Source: Parvibaculum sp963975745 (lineage in GTDB: Bacteria; Pseudomonadota; Alphaproteobacteria; Parvibaculales; Parvibaculaceae). From it: a DNA stretch of 64,000 nucleotides. The translations under genes were made by a program, and so were the position numbers. The first letter of the stretch is position 1, and every line of letters starts with the position of its first letter. Below the pieces are notes generated by a model, which saw only the letters and a program-made list of their open reading frames with translations, did not search any database and had not been told where the DNA came from. Shown piece after piece: positions 60,568-64,000 of the stretch. The stretch covers positions 1-64,000 of the forward strand of contig NZ_CAXBIB010000004.1 of assembly GCF_963975745.1 (NCBI RefSeq), in the 5' to 3' direction.

Positions 60568-61739
60568 TGAACAGCCTCCACTTTGATTCGACGTTTGCCG
60601 GTAAGCAGCTGATGCATGAGAGCATCTCGTTCCTTCCTCAAGGCAGCGGCGTACTCGCACGAGGCCTCTTCTATCTGCCGTGCATCAGAAAGAATTTGTG
60701 CAATCCTCATTTGCTCATCAAAAGGAGGTAGCGCAAAAGACAATTCGAGGAATCTGCGTGTGGATAAGTTGTAGCGAGTAGACCCCTGAGCCAGACTGAC
60801 TATTCGGCGACGCACAGGTGCGCTACGAAAGAAGAATCTCGCAAACTCAGGCGCCATTACTCCTTTCTCAAAAACCCTAAATCCAAAACAAAAACTGTTC
60901 AGATAAAGTTGTTCAGGCTCGCTAAGAACAACCGAACTCATCCCGACCTCTTCAGGAGTTTCAGAGGATGTCGTGAAAACAATATCGCCCGATGCGACCA
61001 AGCTTTGCGACTCATCGGCAGCAACTCGGACGTAGTCCAAATTACTGAGATCTATGACGCTGTTTTCGAACACATTCTTATAAGGGATGTACGGCTTACC
61101 ACTTCCAAAGTCAGCCTTGCTTTTTCCAGTCAATCCGCCATATGTCGCTCCAATGGCGCCAAGCCGAACAAATCTCCATTGATCGTCATTGGAATTGCCA
61201 AGGACTTTGTCAGGTGGGAGGAGCGCTCGTGTTACAGCACGACTTTTCACTCGGCTGGATTCAATGAGTTTTTCCACTACATCAATCGCACAGTCCCACA
61301 GCCTCAGAAGCTCCACGATCTTTACTTGCTCGCTCTTAGGCGGAAAGGACAGCTTCTGTGCATATATAGGCTTCTGTGAGACCAGAGGTTGGCCTCCTTT
61401 GCTTCTGAGCCGAGCCAGATTGAACTCCTGAAGCCTGTAGGCAAGAAACTCAATATCCACATCAGGTACAACAGCCTTCGCATAGAGGGCATTGTCAGTT
61501 ATCCAACACTTTCCACTAAAAAATCGGGTAACCCCGCAGTATTCTCCAACACGACCAATAACAATTGTCGGCCTATCAACGTTGTAAGATGCGGTGAAAC
61601 CCAGAATCCCATTTCCACCGTATACAGGGACGGGCATTTCTTCCGAACGTTCTGGAACGACGTCGGATGGGCGTCCATCGCCACTGCCCAGTTTGAATAC
61701 GTCCTCTAGTCGCTTTTCAGACCACCCCTCAGGAACCAT
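60564..61739 (-). CDS. hsdS: Type I restriction enzyme S subunit, full length
   Basis: The 391-residue protein has two target-recognition domains: one from about residue 5 to 135, with GRVGEYCGVTRFFSGK, and a second from about 185 to 345. Each is followed by a conserved helix (SEQVKIVELLRLWDCAI; DEQMRIAQILSDARQIEEA). It gives sequence specificity to HsdM and HsdR. The ATG at 61739 has AAGGAG 7 nt upstream and overlaps the hsdM stop by 11 bp; a TTG two codons earlier is possible. Confidence 0.93.
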   Translation of the reverse strand: MVPEGWSEKRLEDVFKLGSGDGRPSDVVPERSEEMPVPVYGGNGILGFTASYNVDRPTIVIGRVGEYCGVTRFFSGKCWITDNALYAKAVVPDVDIEFLAYRLQEFNLARLRSKGGQPLVSQKPIYAQKLSFPPKSEQVKIVELLRLWDCAIDVVEKLIESSRVKSRAVTRALLPPDKVLGNSNDDQWRFVRLGAIGATYGGLTGKSKADFGSGKPYIPYKNVFENSVIDLSNLDYVRVAADESQSLVASGDIVFTTSSETPEEVGMSSVVLSEPEQLYLNSFCFGFRVFEKGVMAPEFARFFFRSAPVRRRIVSLAQGSTRYNLSTRRFLELSFALPPFDEQMRIAQILSDARQIEEASCEYAAALRKERDALMHQLLTGKRRIKVEAVQ

Positions 61740-63243
61740 ATCCAAGCTCCTTCAGATAGCCGTCCATTTTGGCTTCCAATTCGATCAGCTCTGCTTTCAG
61801 TACCGCGCGCTCAGCCAGAACTGCCCTCAGATCAATTTCTTCTTCCTGCTCGAACGTATCCACGTAGCGAGGAATGTTGAGATTGAAGTCGTTGGCCTTG
61901 ATCTCGTCGAAGGTCGCGAGGTGGGCGTATTTGTCGATGGGCTTACGCGCCCCGTAAGCTTCAACGACCTTCGCAATGCTCGCTTCCGTTAACTGGTTCT
62001 GGTTCTTACCGGGATGGAAATCACGGCTCGCATCGATAAAGAGAACGCTTTTGTCTTTTTTATCCCGTCGAACAAGGAGAATTGCTGCCGGAATACCGGT
62101 GCCGTAGAAAAGTTTCTCGGGCAGCCCGATTACCGCATCGACCAAGTTTTCCTCAAGTAGCCTCTGGCGGATTTTTCCTTCGGCTGCGCCACGGAACAGC
62201 ACGCCGTGCGGCACCACCACCGCCATGCGCCCCTTCTTGGGTTTCAACGTCTCCACCATGTGGAGGACGAAAGCATAGTCACCCTTGGTTTTCGGCGGCA
62301 CACCACGACGGAACCGTCCAAACTTGTCGGTCTGTGCCTTTTCCTGACCCCACTTTTCGAGACTGAATGGCGGGTTGGCGACAACCACGTCGAAATGCTT
62401 AAGTGTATCCTCTGTATCAAGCAGCTTGGGGTTACGAATGGTATCTCCCCATTCGATCCTGTGATTGTCTTCTCCGTGCAGAAACATATTCATCTTGGCA
62501 AGCGCCCAGGTGCTGCCAATTGCTTCCTGCCCGTATAGGGCGTATTTGCGGGAACCATTGAACTTCGCTTGCACCTGACGCCCGCATTTCATCAGAAGAG
62601 AGCCTGAACCACACGCGGGGTCGCATATCTCCGCCCCTTCGTCGGGTGAGACCAACTCGGCGATCAGCTCCGAGACTTCCGGCGGGGTATAGAACTCTCC
62701 CGCCTTCTTGCCGCTGGTAGCGGCAAAGTTCTTGATCAAAAACTCATATGCGTTGCCGATGATGTCGAGCTTGCCGATGCGGCTTGGCCGCAAATTCAAC
62801 TCTGGCCGATTGAAATCTTCCAACACATGGCGAAGGATGTCATTCTTCTGTGCTTCATCACCCAAGCGTGTGCTGTTGAACGTGATGTCCTGAAACACAT
62901 CCCGCAGCTTGTGGATATTGGCTTCTTCAATTGCGTGCAACGCTTTATCGATACGCTCGCCATTTCCAGCCTCGAAGCGCTTTTCATGCAAGGCGTAGAA
63001 GCTCGCATCCTTAGGCAGGACGAAGCGCTCACTCTTGAGCAACTCCTCGATCAACTCAGGATGATCGCCGTGCTTCTTCTCATACTGGTCGTAGTGGTCT
63101 TGCCACACGTCCGAAATGTATTTCAGGAAGAGCATCGTCAGGACGTAGTCTTTGTAAATGCTGGGATCGACAACCCCCCGGAAGCTATCGCATGCCCCCC
63201 AAACGGCTTGATTGATTTTCGTTTGCTCAACGCGCTCGTTCAT
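61729..63243 (-). CDS. hsdM: Type I restriction enzyme M subunit (N6-adenine methyltransferase)
   Basis: The 504-residue protein has an N-terminal HsdM helical domain (MNERVEQTKINQAVWGACDSFR). The SAM site ICDPACGSGSLL (206-217) and catalytic NPPF (290-293) follow, with GEFYTPPEVSELIAEL (182-197) typical of HsdM. It methylates adenine in the target and is needed for restriction. The start overlaps the half-size HsdS stop by 4 bp. Confidence 0.97.
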   Translation of the reverse strand: MNERVEQTKINQAVWGACDSFRGVVDPSIYKDYVLTMLFLKYISDVWQDHYDQYEKKHGDHPELIEELLKSERFVLPKDASFYALHEKRFEAGNGERIDKALHAIEEANIHKLRDVFQDITFNSTRLGDEAQKNDILRHVLEDFNRPELNLRPSRIGKLDIIGNAYEFLIKNFAATSGKKAGEFYTPPEVSELIAELVSPDEGAEICDPACGSGSLLMKCGRQVQAKFNGSRKYALYGQEAIGSTWALAKMNMFLHGEDNHRIEWGDTIRNPKLLDTEDTLKHFDVVVANPPFSLEKWGQEKAQTDKFGRFRRGVPPKTKGDYAFVLHMVETLKPKKGRMAVVVPHGVLFRGAAEGKIRQRLLEENLVDAVIGLPEKLFYGTGIPAAILLVRRDKKDKSVLFIDASRDFHPGKNQNQLTEASIAKVVEAYGARKPIDKYAHLATFDEIKANDFNLNIPRYVDTFEQEEEIDLRAVLAERAVLKAELIELEAKMDGYLKELGYGS

Positions 63244-63860
63244 TGCGGCAGTCTCCCCAAAATATCTCCGCAGATAGCATCAGCTAATGCCTGCATCTGC
63301 CGATTTCGATTGTCTATTAAGTTTGAAAGCAGCCGCCTCTCCTGAAGAGCTGCCTCGTTGAAATCCACAACCGCCTGCTGCCGAGCGATCGGCGCGACGA
63401 CAATTGGCAGGTCTTCCAAAACCTGACGACGAATGCTTGTAATGTTGGAACCGGTTGCCGAAGCCGACAGATAACGTTGCAGCGGCTCCTGATTGATTTG
63501 CCAGGCGACAAACTCAGGCAGCAGCCGATCCGGCGCCTTCACGCGGACAAGAAAGAAGAGCGGCGAACAAACCGCGTGCCCTGGAACGCCGTCCACCACC
63601 GCAGCGATATTTCTCGTCCCTCTTGCGGAGAAAAGAACATCTCGCTGTTGCAGCCAGTCCGGGCACCGACGGCCGGTCAGCTTTGTTCGTGCAACCTCGC
63701 CCCACTCGACGCGATAGCCATCATCAATGTTCCGCATCTGCACGACAGCAACATCCCCGTTCGGGGTGCTATCGATGCTGCCTCGGAACGGGTAGCCGGG
63801 GGCAATCGTCGCCACCTCAGTCAACCGCACACTTTCATATTTGTTTGCATCATATCTCAT
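63240..63860 (-). CDS. Half-size HsdS-type specificity protein
   Basis: The 206-residue protein has a single target-recognition domain. It starts SVRLTEVATIAPGYPFRGSI and contains LFSARGTRNIAAVVDG and the ATGSNITSIRRQVLEDLPIVVAP block. One conserved helix follows (RQQAVVDFNEAALQERRLLSNL). Full HsdS has two such units, so this could act as a dimer, as a second specificity, or as an assembly partner. It is the first gene of the operon. The ATG at 63860 lies only 7 nt after a -10-like box, so the transcript may be leaderless. Confidence 0.85.
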   Translation of the reverse strand: MRYDANKYESVRLTEVATIAPGYPFRGSIDSTPNGDVAVVQMRNIDDGYRVEWGEVARTKLTGRRCPDWLQQRDVLFSARGTRNIAAVVDGVPGHAVCSPLFFLVRVKAPDRLLPEFVAWQINQEPLQRYLSASATGSNITSIRRQVLEDLPIVVAPIARQQAVVDFNEAALQERRLLSNLIDNRNRQMQALADAICGDILGRLPQ

Positions 63861-63867
63861 AATGCAG

Positions 63868-63896
63868 ATTAAATAGGAATCCAGCACGGAAGTCAA
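63868..63896 (-). promoter_or_regulatory. Promoter of the RM/kinase operon
   Basis: On the minus strand TTGACT (63896-63891) is followed after 17 bp by TTTAAT (63873-63868). These differ from the consensus by one base each. The ATG at 63860 begins 7 nt after the -10 box, and no Shine-Dalgarno is seen. The -35 box overlaps the edge of the palindrome at 63894-63936. Confidence 0.7.
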
Positions 63897-63936
63897 TAAC
63901 TTTATGCATCATTCTGCATGATGCATAAAGTTATTG
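63894..63936. promoter_or_regulatory. Perfect palindrome upstream of the RM operon, likely operator
   Basis: Two perfect 19-bp arms, CAATAACTTTATGCATCAT at 63894-63912 and its complement at 63918-63936, flank TCTGC. It lies 33 bp upstream of the first start codon and touches the -35 box. Such symmetry fits a dimeric repressor site or a cruciform. No regulator gene is seen in this window next to it; one may lie beyond 64000. Confidence 0.75.
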
Positions 63937-64000
63937 TTTTTGAGTGGTTGGCCCAGGTCAGTGCGCCTAGCGTGTAGATCACCGCTATCACAATGAAATC

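Larger units (their letters stand above)
53229..64000. mobile_element. Integrative genomic island (left part; right end outside window)
   Basis: The left end is a truncated tRNA-Met(CAT) sequence (53229-53278), followed by a tyrosine integrase gene at 53434 and a small excisionase-like gene. Cargo is a seven-gene type I restriction-modification/kinase/peptidase operon. Genes here are visibly more AT-rich than those before 52.7 kb. Because the fragment is the 3' part of the tRNA, the reconstituted tRNA should lie at the far, right end beyond 64000, which would define the island's length. Confidence 0.8.

Overview
The window is a high-GC bacterial chromosome segment that looks alphaproteobacterial. 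The support is a petABC (bc1) operon with an Alphaproteobacteria-type Rieske/cytochrome b/cytochrome c1 set, a MoxR-DUF58-BatA/DUF4159 block, an AztABC/ZnuCBA-type zinc operon behind a Zur-like box, Nudix and tRNA nucleotidyltransferase genes next to a DUF1285 gene, and the palindromic intergenic repeats common in this class. A Parvibaculum-like or other hyphomicrobial-type organism would fit, but the sequence alone does not settle the genus.

Layout. (1) 1-3.97 kb: repeat-rich start, then a minus-strand methylthioadenosine salvage operon mtnP-apt-mtnA-class II aldolase, the gene set of the DHAP shunt. (2) 4.0-10.3 kb: petABC, trmL, and convergent aerobic (hemF) and anaerobic (hemN) coproporphyrinogen oxidases. 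(3) 9.8-20 kb: lipoprotein, cca, Nudix and DUF1285 genes facing a four-gene MoxR/DUF58/BatA-DUF4159/GATase-like operon. (4) 20-24.8 kb: zinc uptake operon with a tiny membrane-protein gene in front, GNAT, SDR and an ArfA-like ribosome-rescue peptide. (5) 24.8-28.2 kb: LysR regulator divergent from a quinone/electrophile module (wrbA, pirin, glutathionyl-hydroquinone reductase). (6) 28.2-34.3 kb: secreted small protein, amidase, Nudix, flagellin-like orphan, methyltransferase and a REC-HPt-REC signalling cluster. (7) 34.3-44.7 kb: hydrolase, diiron ferritin-like protein, TetR with three operators and a ferric-reductase-like membrane protein, secreted protease-like protein, then an acyl-CoA catabolic group (FadD-like ligase, NTF2-like, D-2-hydroxyacid dehydrogenase, paired acyl-CoA dehydrogenases). 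(8) 44.7-52.7 kb: ZevAB-like metal transporter, cspA, ergothioneine genes egtBD, GST, ExoD, GIY-YIG, SlyX, RluA. (9) 52.8 kb to the end: an Asn-repeat secreted protein, then a genomic island that starts at a truncated tRNA-Met(CAT) attachment site beside a tyrosine integrase.

The island is visibly more AT-rich than the rest. It carries a tightly coupled minus-strand operon reading half-size HsdS, HsdM, HsdS, an RNase H/RuvC-like small protein, a Ser/Thr kinase, HsdR and a YgjP/M48-like metallopeptidase. Placing a kinase and a nuclease-fold protein inside a type I restriction-modification operon is the most unusual system in the window. By analogy with PrrC in EcoprrI it may be a guarded restriction system. 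A perfect 19-bp-arm palindrome overlaps a near-consensus promoter in front of the operon, and the first gene looks leaderless.
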